This document shows, in pieces, positions 1-7,765 of a stretch of 32,505 nucleotides of DNA. The stretch is from Rubrivivax sp. Its GTDB lineage: Bacteria; Pseudomonadota; Gammaproteobacteria; Burkholderiales; Burkholderiaceae_C. The stretch's first letter is position 1; each line of letters begins with the position of its first letter. The position numbers were made by a program, and so were the translations under genes. Below the pieces are notes generated by a model. It ran no database searches. It was not told the DNA's origin and saw nothing but the letters and a program-made list of their open reading frames with translations. Where the stretch lies: assembly GCA_030653505.1 (NCBI GenBank), contig JAURZK010000142.1:1-32505 (forward strand). Direction: 5' to 3'.

Positions 1-1613
1 GCATCGGCAACCGGATTGCCGCCATCCCCGCGGTTGCCAACCTCCATGCGCTGGAGATCGACCCGCAGGCCGCCGCGCAGGCCTACCGCGACCGCATCGT
101 CGGCCCGGTGCGCGGCGTGCTGCCAGACGCCGTCGTGCGCAGCATCGAGGAACAGCTCTCGGGCGCCTGCACGACCGAGATCGCGGCCTTCGACGAGTTC
201 ACCGAACTGCTGACCAACCCGGCGCTGGTGAACGACTACGAGCACATCGTCTTCGACACCGCGCCCACCGGCCACACCATCCGCCTGCTGCAGCTGCCCG
301 GTGCCTGGAGCGGCTTCCTCGAAGCCGGCAAGGGTGATGCCTCCTGCCTCGGGCCGCTGGCGGGCCTGGAGAAGCAGCGCAACCAGTACAAGGACGCCGT
401 GGACGCGCTGGCCGACCCGGCACGCACGCGCCTGGTGCTCGTGGCGCGCGCGCAGCAGGCCACCTTGCGTGAAGTGGCGCGCACCCATGACGAACTGGCC
501 GCCATCGGGCTGACGCAGCAATACCTGGTCATCAACGGCGTGCTGCCGCAGCAAGAGGCGGCTGAGGACCCCCTGGCCGCCGCCATCTTCGGTCGTGAGC
601 AAGCGTCACTGGCCAGCATCCCCGCCGTGCTGCTGCCTTTGCCCACCGACCGCGTGCCGCTGAAGTCCTTCAACCTCGTGGGCGTGGACGCGCTGCGCCA
701 CCTCTTCGATGCCGAAGAGGGCAGCAAGGCGAAAAGCGCCGTCGCGGCTGCGACACTGGAAGCAACGCCGCTGGCGACGCTGATCGACGAGATTGCCGCC
801 GACGGCCACGGCCTGGTGATGCTGATGGGCAAGGGCGGCGTCGGCAAGACCACGCTGGCCGCCGCGGTGGCGGTGGCGCTGGCCGATCGCGGCCTGCCGG
901 TGCACCTGACCACGTCCGACCCCGCGGCACACCTGACCGAAACGCTGATGGGCGCGCGCGAGAACCTGGCCGTCAGCCGCATCGACCCCCACGCCGAAAC
1001 CGAGCGTTACCGCCAGCATGTGCTGACCACGAAGGGCTCCCGTCTCGACGCCGCCGGCCGTGCCCTGCTCGAAGAAGACCTGCGCTCACCCTGCACAGAA
1101 GAGATCGCCGTCTTCCAGGCCTTCTCGCGCATCATCCGCGAGGCCGGGCGGAAGTTCGTGGTGATGGACACGGCGCCCACCGGGCACACCTTGCTGTTGC
1201 TCGACGCCACCGGCGCCTACGATCGCGAGATCCAGCGCCAGATGGGTGGCAAGGGCATGCACTTCACGACGCCGATGATGCAGTTGCAGGACCCGAAGCA
1301 GACCAAGGTGCTGCTGGTGACGCTGGCCGAGACGACGCCGGTGCTGGAAGCCGCCAACATGCAGGCCGACCTGCGCCGCGCCGGCATCGAACCCTGGGCC
1401 TGGATCGTCAACCAGAGCGTCGCCGCGGCCGCACCGCGCTCGGCGCTGCTGCGCCAGCGGGCAGCCAACGAGGTGACCGAGATCGACACCGTCGCGCGGC
1501 GGCACGCCAGGCGCGTCGCCGTGGTGCCGCTGCTCGGCACCGAACCCGTCGGCACCGAACGCTTGCTCGAACTCGCCGGCGCCGCCCTGTCCGAGCCCGT
1601 CGCGGGCGCCTAA
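1..1613 (+). CDS. arsA: Arsenite-translocating ATPase ArsA (5' end outside window)
   Basis: Cytosolic ATPase that energises arsenite extrusion through the ArsB/Acr3 membrane pump. The frame is open from base 3 and gives 536 residues. Compared with a usual length near 580, about 57 N-terminal residues including the first P-loop lie outside the window. Seen here: the second-half P-loop GKGGVGKTT (about 829-855) and two DTAPTGHT switch motifs (about 249 and 1168), showing the two homologous halves. The three Cys that form the As(III)/Sb(III) site in ArsA are all present, in SGACTTEI (codon 168-170), DASCLGPL (about 340) and RSPCTEEI (about 1090). arsM follows after 20 bases, so they are probably co-transcribed. 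arsD and arsR would be expected upstream, outside the window. Identity is very secure. Confidence 0.97.
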   Translation, partial: IGNRIAAIPAVANLHALEIDPQAAAQAYRDRIVGPVRGVLPDAVVRSIEEQLSGACTTEIAAFDEFTELLTNPALVNDYEHIVFDTAPTGHTIRLLQLPGAWSGFLEAGKGDASCLGPLAGLEKQRNQYKDAVDALADPARTRLVLVARAQQATLREVARTHDELAAIGLTQQYLVINGVLPQQEAAEDPLAAAIFGREQASLASIPAVLLPLPTDRVPLKSFNLVGVDALRHLFDAEEGSKAKSAVAAATLEATPLATLIDEIAADGHGLVMLMGKGGVGKTTLAAAVAVALADRGLPVHLTTSDPAAHLTETLMGARENLAVSRIDPHAETERYRQHVLTTKGSRLDAAGRALLEEDLRSPCTEEIAVFQAFSRIIREAGRKFVVMDTAPTGHTLLLLDATGAYDREIQRQMGGKGMHFTTPMMQLQDPKQTKVLLVTLAETTPVLEAANMQADLRRAGIEPWAWIVNQSVAAAAPRSALLRQRAANEVTEIDTVARRHARRVAVVPLLGTEPVGTERLLELAGAALSEPVAGA

Positions 1614-1633
1614 CCCCCGTCAAGGAGTCACTC

Positions 1634-2554
1634 ATGTCGACCGACACCTCCATCAAGAACATCGTGCGCCAGAAGTACGGCGAGGCCGCGCAGCGCGTGA
1701 ACCAGGGCGCCAGCGGCAGCTGCTGCGGCAGTGCCTCGGCAGCGCTGGGCGGCTGCGGCCCGATCACGTCCAATCTGTACGACCCCACCCAGGCCGGCGA
1801 CGTGCCGGAGACGGCCATGCTCGCGTCACTGGGCTGCGGCAACCCGACGGCGCTGGCCGAGCTGAAGCCGGGCGAGACGGTGCTCGACCTCGGCGCCGGC
1901 GGCGGCATCGACGTATTGCTGTCGGCGCGCCGCGTCGGCCCCACCGGCACGGCCTACGGCGTGGACATGACCGACGAGATGCTGGCGCTGGCACAGGAGA
2001 ACAAGCGCAAGAGCGGCCTGACCAACGTGCACTTCCTCAAGGGCGACATCGAGCACATCCCGCTGCCGGCGAATTCGGTCGACGTGATCATCTCCAACTG
2101 CGTCATCAACCTCGCCGCCGACAAGGACCGCGTGCTGGCCGAGGCCTTCCGCGTGCTCAAGCCCGGTGGCCGTTTCGCGGTCTCGGACGTGATCGTTAGG
2201 GGCGAAATGCCGCCCGCGATCCGCTCCAGCATGGGCTTGTGGATCGGCTGCGTCGCCGGTGCGCTGTCGGACCGCGAATACCTCGACAAGCTCGCCCGTG
2301 CCGGCTTCACCGACGCCGCCATCGAGGTCACGCGCGTCTACGGTGCAGACGATGCGCGCGAACTCCTCGCCGCGCAGGGCGAAGGCATGCAACAACTCGT
2401 CGCGCAGGTCGACGGCAAGTTCGCCAGCGGCTTCATCCGCGCCGTCAAACGGGCCGACGCGCCGCAACCAGCGGCCATGTCGGCGTCCTCGGCAGACAGC
2501 GCAGCGCCCGCGGCAACGTCCTGCTGCGGCCCGAGCACCTGCTGTGGCGGCTGA
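1634..2554 (+). CDS. arsM: Arsenite S-adenosylmethyltransferase ArsM
   Basis: Cytosolic enzyme that transfers methyl groups from SAM to As(III), producing methylarsenicals. It has 306 residues with SAM motif I VLDLGAGGGID at about 83-93 and GDIEHIPLP at 137-145. The As-binding Cys of the family are represented by Cys68 (LGCGNP), Cys156 (SNCVIN) and Cys206 (IGCVAG). Extra Cys pairs occur at 30/31, and the C-terminal tail carries Cys297/298 and Cys303/304 (CCGPSTCCGG). The ATG is preceded by AAGGAG at about 1622. It follows arsA by 20 bases, and the sigma-factor gene overlaps its 3' end. The product methylarsenite is the known substrate type of ArsP permeases, one of which lies 1.3 kb downstream. 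Confidence 0.97.
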   Translation: MSTDTSIKNIVRQKYGEAAQRVNQGASGSCCGSASAALGGCGPITSNLYDPTQAGDVPETAMLASLGCGNPTALAELKPGETVLDLGAGGGIDVLLSARRVGPTGTAYGVDMTDEMLALAQENKRKSGLTNVHFLKGDIEHIPLPANSVDVIISNCVINLAADKDRVLAEAFRVLKPGGRFAVSDVIVRGEMPPAIRSSMGLWIGCVAGALSDREYLDKLARAGFTDAAIEVTRVYGADDARELLAAQGEGMQQLVAQVDGKFASGFIRAVKRADAPQPAAMSASSADSAAPAATSCCGPSTCCGG

Positions 2555-3170
2555 TACCGCCCGGGACAGCGCGCCTCGGGCAGCCGGGGACGAGAACGGA
2601 AGGGGTGCGAACAGCGCCTTTTCGTGCGTGGTGCGCGCTTGGCAGACGCATGAATCCGAATTGCGCAACTACCTGCGCCACCGTGCGGTGGATGCCGACA
2701 CCGCCGACGATGTGCTGCAGGACGTCTTCGTCAAGGCCATGCGCCAAGGCCAGGGTTTCTGCACGCTGGACAACCCGCGGGCCTGGCTCTTCCAGGTAGC
2801 GCGCAACGCGCTGGTCGACCGCGCCCGCACCGCGCACCCGCATGAGGTCTTCAGCGATGAACTGGCCGAGACCACGGCGCTGAGCGTGGAAGCGCTGGCC
2901 CCGGTGGACGCGCTGGCCGACTGCGTGGCACGCACCCTGGGCGAATTGACCGAAGAAGACCAGCGCATCCTGCGTGCCTGCGACCTGGAAGGCCAGACCC
3001 AGCGCGCCTTTGCACAAGCGCAGGGCCTGAGCCTGCCGGCGGCCAAGTCGCGGCTGTTGCGTGCTCGGCAGCGGCTGCGCGACCGGCTCACCCAAGTGTG
3101 CCGGGTCAGTTTCGAGGCCGATGGCAGCGTGTGTGGCCATGACGGCCGTGCAGCGGCGGGCCCCACCTGA
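2544..3170 (+). CDS. ECF-type RNA polymerase sigma factor, SigZ-like
   Basis: Alternative sigma factor of 208 residues from the proposed GTG. Region 2 is visible as AVDADTADDVLQDVFVKAM...NPRAWLFQVARNALVDRAR, and region 4 as LEGQTQRAFAQAQGLSLPAAKSRLLRARQRLRD (HTH). The C-terminal tail with CRVSFEADGSV resembles SigZ-type members. The GTG at 2544 overlaps the end of arsM by 11 bases, suggesting translational coupling, but no good ribosome site precedes it. GTGs at 2628 and 2631 are alternatives, closer to a GGAAGGGG stretch at about 2598. No anti-sigma gene is adjacent. Position inside the arsenic operon suggests it regulates this cluster or a related stress response; its target promoter is not identified. 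Confidence 0.85.
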   Translation: MAADTARDSAPRAAGDENGRGANSAFSCVVRAWQTHESELRNYLRHRAVDADTADDVLQDVFVKAMRQGQGFCTLDNPRAWLFQVARNALVDRARTAHPHEVFSDELAETTALSVEALAPVDALADCVARTLGELTEEDQRILRACDLEGQTQRAFAQAQGLSLPAAKSRLLRARQRLRDRLTQVCRVSFEADGSVCGHDGRAAAGPT

Positions 3171-3193
3171 AGCCAGCCCTGGATCACCCACCC

Positions 3194-3721
3194 ATGCCGC
3201 ACTTCCGACGCCGCGCATTGCTGTGCAGCAGCCTGCTGGCCGCCATCGGCGACACGCCGGCCTGGGCACAGCAGCAGCAGCCCGGCGGCGACAAGGGCGG
3301 CCCGCCACCGGCGCCCGGCACGCTGCTGCCGCTGCCCGACTTCACGCTCTTCGACGGCCGCACCGTCACCCCAGCCGACTTCGACGGCCAGGTGCTGGTG
3401 CTGTACTGGTGGGCCAGCTGGTGCCCCTTCTGCGCGCTGCAGAGCCCGCTGATGGAGAGGCTGTGGCTGGCGCAGCGTGGCCGCGGTCTGCGTTTCGTCG
3501 GCCTGTCGATCGACCGCAAGCCCGAAGACGCCACGCGCTACCTGACCCGCCACGGCTACACCTTTCCTTCCGCGCTGGTCACGCCGGCGATCGCGCATGT
3601 GCTGCCCAAGGCCAAGGGCCTGCCCATCACCGTGGTGCGCGGGCGCGACGGCCGTGTGCTGATGGGCGAGGCCGGCCAGCTCTTCCCCGAAGACGTGGAG
3701 CAGATCGCGCGCTTCCTCTGA
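3194..3721 (+). CDS. Periplasmic TlpA/redoxin-family thiol-disulfide protein
   Basis: Exported thioredoxin-fold protein of 175 residues. The N-terminus has an RRR stretch, a short hydrophobic segment and a likely AWA-Q cleavage near residue 25, so it probably works in the periplasm. The active site is WCPFC (Cys77, Cys80), with a later KGLPITVV cis-Pro segment. A strand-forming PDFTLFDGRTVTPADF segment is typical of TlpA/ResA proteins. The gene starts 23 bases after the sigma-factor stop, without a clear Shine-Dalgarno. Context with a CcdA-like protein (7064-7765) and another anchored thioredoxin suggests a dedicated periplasmic thiol-redox chain; its client is unknown. Confidence 0.85.
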   Translation: MPHFRRRALLCSSLLAAIGDTPAWAQQQQPGGDKGGPPPAPGTLLPLPDFTLFDGRTVTPADFDGQVLVLYWWASWCPFCALQSPLMERLWLAQRGRGLRFVGLSIDRKPEDATRYLTRHGYTFPSALVTPAIAHVLPKAKGLPITVVRGRDGRVLMGEAGQLFPEDVEQIARFL

Positions 3722-3773
3722 GTGCCTGAGCACGGCGCGCGGCGCGCAGCATTCACCTTTGCGGTTCGCCCGG

Positions 3774-3808
3774 CGAAGAAGGTCTGCATCCTTTCCGCCC
3801 CTTCTTCG
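3774..3808 (+). other. Hairpin-forming inverted repeat between redoxin and permease genes
   Basis: CGAAGAAGG at 3774-3782 and CCTTCTTCG at 3800-3808 are exact reverse complements (9 bp arms) around a 17-base loop. No T-run follows, so it is not a canonical intrinsic terminator. A second palindrome, GCGCGC-G-GCGCGC, sits at 3735-3747 in the same 110-base gap. They may be an mRNA processing or attenuation element, or an operator for the downstream permease genes. Confidence 0.4.
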
Positions 3809-3831
3809 TCTCCCTAGCAAGAGGTGAAGCA

Positions 3832-4887
3832 ATGACCGAACTGACCCTGTCCCGGCGCACCCTGCAGTTTCCCCGACAGTACCCGCGTCCCTTCCTGCTC
3901 GTGGCGGCAGTGGTCTGGTGGTTGCTGTACCAGTCGCTGGCCCCGGCTTCCGAGGCGCTGGTGGCGATGATGCCGGTCGAGCGCGACAGCCACCTGGGCG
4001 GCGCGCTGCAGTTTTTCCTCTACGACACGCCCAAGGTGCTGCTGCTGCTGACGGCGGTGGTCTTCGTCATGGGCATGGTGAATTCCTACTTCACCCCCGA
4101 ACGCACCCGCGCGCTGCTGGCCGGCCGCACCGAGGGCGTGGCCAACGTGATGGCCGCCAGCCTGGGCATCGTCACCCCCTTCTGCAGCTGCTCGGCGGTG
4201 CCGCTCTTCATCGGCTTCGTGCAGGCCGGCGTGCCGCTGGGCGTGACCTTCTCCTTCCTGATCTCCGCACCCATGGTCAACGAGGTGGCGCTGGTGCTGC
4301 TGTTCGGCCTGTTCGGCTGGAAGATCGCCGCGCTCTACCTGGGCCTTGGCCTGACGATCGCCATCGTCGCCGGCTGGATCATCGGCCGGCTGAAGATGGA
4401 AGCGCACCTCGAAGACTGGGTGCGGGACATGCCCAAGGTGGCCGCCGCCGTGGGCGACAGCGGCCTGACGCTGCAGGAGCGCATCAGCGCCGGCCTGGCC
4501 AGCGTGCGCGAGATCGTCGGCAAGGTCTGGCCCTACATTCTGGTCGGCATCAGCATCGGTGCGGCCATCCACGGCTGGGTGCCGCAGGACTTCATGGCCT
4601 CGATCATGGGCAAGGACGCGCCCTGGTGGTCGGTGCCGGTGGCGGTCGCCATCGGCGTGCCGATGTACACCAACGCCGCCGGCGTCATCCCCATCGTGCA
4701 GGCGCTGCTGGCCAAGGGCGCGGCGCTGGGCACCGTGCTCGCGTTCATGATGAGCGTCATTGCGCTTTCGTTGCCGGAAATGATCATCCTGCGCAAGGTG
4801 CTGAAGATGCGGCTCATCGCCACCTTCGTTGGTGTCGTCGCCACTGGCATCCTCGTCGTGGGTTTTGTCTTCAACGCCTTGCTCTGA
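3832..4887 (+). CDS. ArsP-type permease (DUF318 family), likely organoarsenical exporter
   Basis: Integral membrane permease of 351 residues with about eight hydrophobic segments. The first half carries the family signature TPFCSCSAVPLFIGFVQAG followed by SFLISAPMVNEVAL. The second half repeats the fold (VPVAVAIGVPMYTNAAGVIP; MSVIALSLPEMIILRKVLK). The CSC motif matches the Cys-containing region of ArsP, which exports trivalent methyl and aromatic arsenicals. The start has AAGAGGTGAAGCA upstream. Position after arsM makes methylarsenite a reasonable substrate (inference). Members of this family also occur outside arsenic operons, so the substrate is not proven. The next gene starts 14 bases after its stop. 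Confidence 0.85.
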   Translation: MTELTLSRRTLQFPRQYPRPFLLVAAVVWWLLYQSLAPASEALVAMMPVERDSHLGGALQFFLYDTPKVLLLLTAVVFVMGMVNSYFTPERTRALLAGRTEGVANVMAASLGIVTPFCSCSAVPLFIGFVQAGVPLGVTFSFLISAPMVNEVALVLLFGLFGWKIAALYLGLGLTIAIVAGWIIGRLKMEAHLEDWVRDMPKVAAAVGDSGLTLQERISAGLASVREIVGKVWPYILVGISIGAAIHGWVPQDFMASIMGKDAPWWSVPVAVAIGVPMYTNAAGVIPIVQALLAKGAALGTVLAFMMSVIALSLPEMIILRKVLKMRLIATFVGVVATGILVVGFVFNALL

Positions 4888-4901
4888 AGGAGTCTTCCAC
4901 C

Positions 4902-5828
4902 GTGACCCTGCTTGACAAACTGCTGTTCGCTACCTTCACCTGCGCTGCCTGCGTCAGCGCGCAGGCCGTGGAAGTGCGCTTCCAGCGTGTGGCTGACGGC
5001 GTCTACGCGCATGTCGGCGACACCGGCGCCCGCACCGCCGAAAACGAAGGCCTGAACGCCAACATCGGCCTCGTCGTCACGCCGGCCGGCGCTGTGCTCA
5101 TCGACAGTGGCGCCACCTTTCGAAGTGCACGCCAGATCCACGCCGCGGCGAAGGCGGTCACGTCGCAACCCGTCAAGTGGGTCTTCAACACCGGTGGGCA
5201 GGACCACCGCTGGCTGGGCAACAGCTACTTCGCGGCGCAGGGCGCCGAGGTGATCGCTCACGCCAATGCCAAGCCCGACATGCAGAGCCGTGGCAACGAT
5301 CAACTGCAGAGCCTGAAGGCCACGCTGGGCGCCAAGGCCGAGGGCACCGTGCCGACCTTGCCCACGCGCTGGCTGACCGGCAACGACGAGAAGCTGGAAC
5401 TCGGCGGCGTGGTCTTCGAGTTCAAGCACCGCGGCGGCGCGCACACGCCGGGCGACACCATGGTCTGGCTGCCGCAGAAGAAGCTGCTGTTCAGCGGCGA
5501 CGTGGTCTACGTCGAACGTTTGCTGGGCGTGATTCCGGTCAGCACCACCAAAGGCTGGCTGGAGACCTTCGCCGTCATCGAACAGCTCCAGCCCGCCATC
5601 ATCGTGCCCGGGCACGGCAGCGTCACGACGCTGGCCACCGCCAGGGCCGACACGCAGGCCTACCTGCAGGCCCTGCGCGCGCACATGAAGAAGGCCGTCG
5701 ACGATGGCACCGATGTCAGCGCCGCCGTGAAGAGCTTCAATGCCGCGCCCTTCATGCGGCTGCTCAACGCCGCCGAGCTGATGCCCGGCAACGCCAGCCG
5801 CACCTATCTCGAGATCGAACGCGAGTAG
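4902..5828 (+). CDS. Exported metallo-beta-lactamase-fold protein with altered metal motif
   Basis: Protein of 308 residues starting at GTG 4902 behind AAGGAG (4887-4892). A signal peptide is likely (LLFATFTCAACVSAQA, cleavage near residue 22). The fold is recognised from GLVVTPAGAVLIDSG, HTPGDTMVWLP, LFSGDVVYVERLLGV and IIVPGHGSV. The canonical HxHxDH zinc motif is replaced by NTGGQDHRWLGN: the first two His are Gly and Gln while Asp-His is kept. The later His and Asp positions (HTPGD, FSGD, PGHG) remain. It resembles the SoxH/quinoprotein-associated branch of the superfamily. Catalysis may need one metal only or be altered. Substrate unknown; operon position suggests sulfur or arsenic thiol chemistry. 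Confidence 0.8.
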   Translation: MTLLDKLLFATFTCAACVSAQAVEVRFQRVADGVYAHVGDTGARTAENEGLNANIGLVVTPAGAVLIDSGATFRSARQIHAAAKAVTSQPVKWVFNTGGQDHRWLGNSYFAAQGAEVIAHANAKPDMQSRGNDQLQSLKATLGAKAEGTVPTLPTRWLTGNDEKLELGGVVFEFKHRGGAHTPGDTMVWLPQKKLLFSGDVVYVERLLGVIPVSTTKGWLETFAVIEQLQPAIIVPGHGSVTTLATARADTQAYLQALRAHMKKAVDDGTDVSAAVKSFNAAPFMRLLNAAELMPGNASRTYLEIERE

Positions 5829-5858
5829 ATCGCCTCAATCACGCACAAGGAAGACACC

Positions 5859-6092
5859 GTGGACATCAAGGTACTCGGCACCGGCTGTGCCAACTGCAAG
5901 GCGACCATCGCGCTGATCGAACAGATAGCCCAAGCCAAGGGTGTACCCGTCACGCTGGCCAAGGTGGAAGAGTTGCGCGAGATCATGGGCTACGGCGTGA
6001 TGAGCACGCCCGGCGTCGTCATCGACGGCAAGGTGGTGCACGCCGGCGGCATCCCCAGCCGCGACAAGATCGAGAAGTGGCTGGCCGCCTGA
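5859..6092 (+). CDS. Small CANC thioredoxin-fold protein (Thioredoxin_3 / MTH895 type)
   Basis: A 77-residue cytosolic-type redox protein. It starts with GTG at 5859 behind AAGGAA. MDIKVLGTGCANCKATIALI holds the CxxC active site Cys-Ala-Asn-Cys at residues 10-13. MSTPGVVIDGKVVHAG is the conserved cis-Pro region. Proteins of this family are often encoded beside DUF318 permeases, as here, and a paralogue at 10819-11055 accompanies the second permease. Its probable role is delivering or resolving thiols or metal(loid) ligands for the permease; this is inference. Confidence 0.9.
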   Translation: MDIKVLGTGCANCKATIALIEQIAQAKGVPVTLAKVEELREIMGYGVMSTPGVVIDGKVVHAGGIPSRDKIEKWLAA

Positions 6093-6139
6093 GCGCCTTC
6101 TGCCCAACTGCCCATCTACCCGCCCTGAAAGAACAGACC

Positions 6140-6550
6140 ATGAACGCCCGTGTCGAACTGCCCCGCGCCCGCGAGGTCTGCCCCACCACCACCCGCCGCC
6201 TGATCGGCGAGGGTGCGCTGCTCGTGGACGTGCGCGAACTGAACGAGGTCGCGCAGCTGGCCTTCGACGTGCCCGACGTGCTGCTGATGCCGATGAGCGA
6301 ACTGGAACAGCGCCACGCCGAACTGCCGCGCGACCGCCAGCTGGTGCTGGCCTGCGCGGCGGGCGATCGCAGCCTGAAGGCCACCTACTTCCTGATGTAC
6401 CAGGGCTACTCCCAGGTGGCGAACATGGAAGGCGGCATCATGAAGTGGGCGCGCAAGGGCTTCCCCATCCGTGGCATGGCCTATGCGGCTGCCGCGGCAG
6501 CCACGGCCTGCTGCGGCGACCCGGCGCCGGCCAAGAGCAGTTGCTGCTGA
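6140..6550 (+). CDS. Rhodanese-like protein with Cys-rich C-terminal tail
   Basis: A 136-residue single-domain rhodanese: LLVDVRELNEVAQ near residue 28, active loop LACAAGDRSLKA with the catalytic Cys, and GGIMKWARKGFPI at the end of the domain. It would carry persulfide sulfur or bind a thiophilic oxyanion. After the domain comes an Ala-rich linker and a tail with vicinal Cys pairs, TACCGDPAPAKSSCC, ending the protein. The ATG at 6140 is preceded by GAAAGAACAG, a weak ribosome site. It sits between two thioredoxin genes. The tail resembles that of ArsM in this operon (CCGPSTCCGG), which suggests As(III) binding or transfer (inference). Confidence 0.88.
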   Translation: MNARVELPRAREVCPTTTRRLIGEGALLVDVRELNEVAQLAFDVPDVLLMPMSELEQRHAELPRDRQLVLACAAGDRSLKATYFLMYQGYSQVANMEGGIMKWARKGFPIRGMAYAAAAAATACCGDPAPAKSSCC

Positions 6551-6566
6551 GCCCCGGGAGATAGCC

Positions 6567-7067
6567 ATGAAGATCGCGCGCTGGGTGGGTGTGACGGGGA
6601 GCGTGGCGCTGGTGGGCGCCGGCCTGGTGACGGCCCTGGTGCTGAACACCGAAGTGCCGACACCGGTGGCCGGCGCCACCGCGCCGGCGGGCCAGCCCGT
6701 GGCGGCCCACGACGCCGTGCAGCGCGCGTTGCGCGCCGGCAAACCCACGGTGGCCGAGTTCGGCGCCAACGCCTGCGCGCAATGCCGCGAAATGAAGCCG
6801 GTGCTGGAAGCACTGCGGCGTGAGCACGGCGACCGCATCGCCGTCGTCAACGTCGACCTCATCGCGCAGCGTGAACACAACTACATCCAGCGTTACGGCA
6901 TCCAACTCATGCCGACGCAGATCTTCTTCGACGCTCAGGGGCGCGAGATCGGCCGCAACCTGGGCAAGCTGACTGGCGAAGAGATCCTGGTGCGACTGCA
7001 GGTGGCGGGCACGCCCGCAACGCCGCCGCCGGCCGCCCAGCGCGCGACGGAAGGAAACCCGCTGTGA
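6567..7067 (+). CDS. Membrane-anchored periplasmic thioredoxin-family protein
   Basis: 166 residues. An N-terminal hydrophobic segment (about 8-27) is an uncleaved anchor or signal peptide. The thioredoxin domain follows with PTVAEFGANACAQCREMKPVL (active site Cys-Ala-Gln-Cys), VVNVDLIAQ and the cis-Pro segment GIQLMPTQIFFD. The start ATG at 6567 is 16 bases after the rhodanese stop behind GGGAG. Its stop overlaps the GTG start of the CcdA-like gene (GTGA), so the two are probably translated together. A thioredoxin/CcdA pair typically passes cytosolic reducing power into the periplasm. Confidence 0.88.
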   Translation: MKIARWVGVTGSVALVGAGLVTALVLNTEVPTPVAGATAPAGQPVAAHDAVQRALRAGKPTVAEFGANACAQCREMKPVLEALRREHGDRIAVVNVDLIAQREHNYIQRYGIQLMPTQIFFDAQGREIGRNLGKLTGEEILVRLQVAGTPATPPPAAQRATEGNPL

Positions 7068-7765
7068 CCGGTGCCGAAGGCCTGGCCGCGGCCTTCATCG
7101 GCGGCGTGCTCACCTCGGCCTCGCCCTGCGTGCTGGCCGCCGTGCCGGTGGCCGTGGGATTCGTCGGCGGGCAGGCGGTGACGCCGCGCCGTTCGGCCGT
7201 GCTGGCGCTGGCCTTCGTGGTCGGCATGAACATCGCACTGCTGGCCATGGGCCTTGCCGCGGCACGCCTGGGCATGCTGCTGGGCACCTTGCCGGGGCCG
7301 TGGTCGGTGGCCGTCGGCCTGCTCGTCGTCGGACTGGCGGTGTGGCTGTGGCGATCTCAGGCCGCCGCCCGCGGCATCACGCTGCCGGCGGCGCTGCAGC
7401 AGCGCCTGGCGGCTTCCGGCCTGTGGGGTGCCGCGCTGCTGGGTGGCCTGATCGGCACCGTGATGAGCCCCTGCGCCACGCCTGCACTGGCCGCCGCGCT
7501 GGCCCTGGCCGGCTCGGGCAGCGCCTTCGGTGTCTCGATGTGGTGGGGCGCGGCGCTGCTGCTGGCTTACGGCATAGGGCACAGTCTGCTGCTCGGCGTG
7601 GCCGGTGCCCTGCCTGGCGCGGCCGTGGCGCTGATGCGCCGGTTTGCCACGGCAGCCCCGTGGCTGCCCGGCCGCCGCGCCTTTGCCGTGCTGCTGGCCT
7701 TGGCCGGTCTGTGGTGGGTCGCGCAAGGCCTGGCGCCCGGGTGGGCAGCGTCGCTTACCGCATGA
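7064..7765 (+). CDS. CcdA/DsbD-like transmembrane thiol electron transporter
   Basis: Integral membrane protein of 233 residues with about six hydrophobic segments. It has two symmetry-related Cys sites, TSASPCVLAAVPV near residue 22 and TVMSPCATPALAAAL near residue 137, the hallmark of CcdA/DsbD-type conduits that carry electrons from cytosolic thioredoxin across the membrane. It starts with GTG overlapping the preceding stop by 4 bases, behind AAGGAA at about 7050. The preceding anchored thioredoxin is its likely periplasmic partner. No cytochrome c maturation genes are nearby, so a role specific to this cluster is more likely than general cytochrome biogenesis. Confidence 0.88.
   Translation: MTGAEGLAAAFIGGVLTSASPCVLAAVPVAVGFVGGQAVTPRRSAVLALAFVVGMNIALLAMGLAAARLGMLLGTLPGPWSVAVGLLVVGLAVWLWRSQAAARGITLPAALQQRLAASGLWGAALLGGLIGTVMSPCATPALAAALALAGSGSAFGVSMWWGAALLLAYGIGHSLLLGVAGALPGAAVALMRRFATAAPWLPGRRAFAVLLALAGLWWVAQGLAPGWAASLTA

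Noticed and set aside
3918..4901. Upstream extension of the MBL-fold reading frame across the permease gene
   Set aside because: The extension is a shadow of the permease. The real start is GTG 4902, with AAGGAG just before it and a signal peptide after it.
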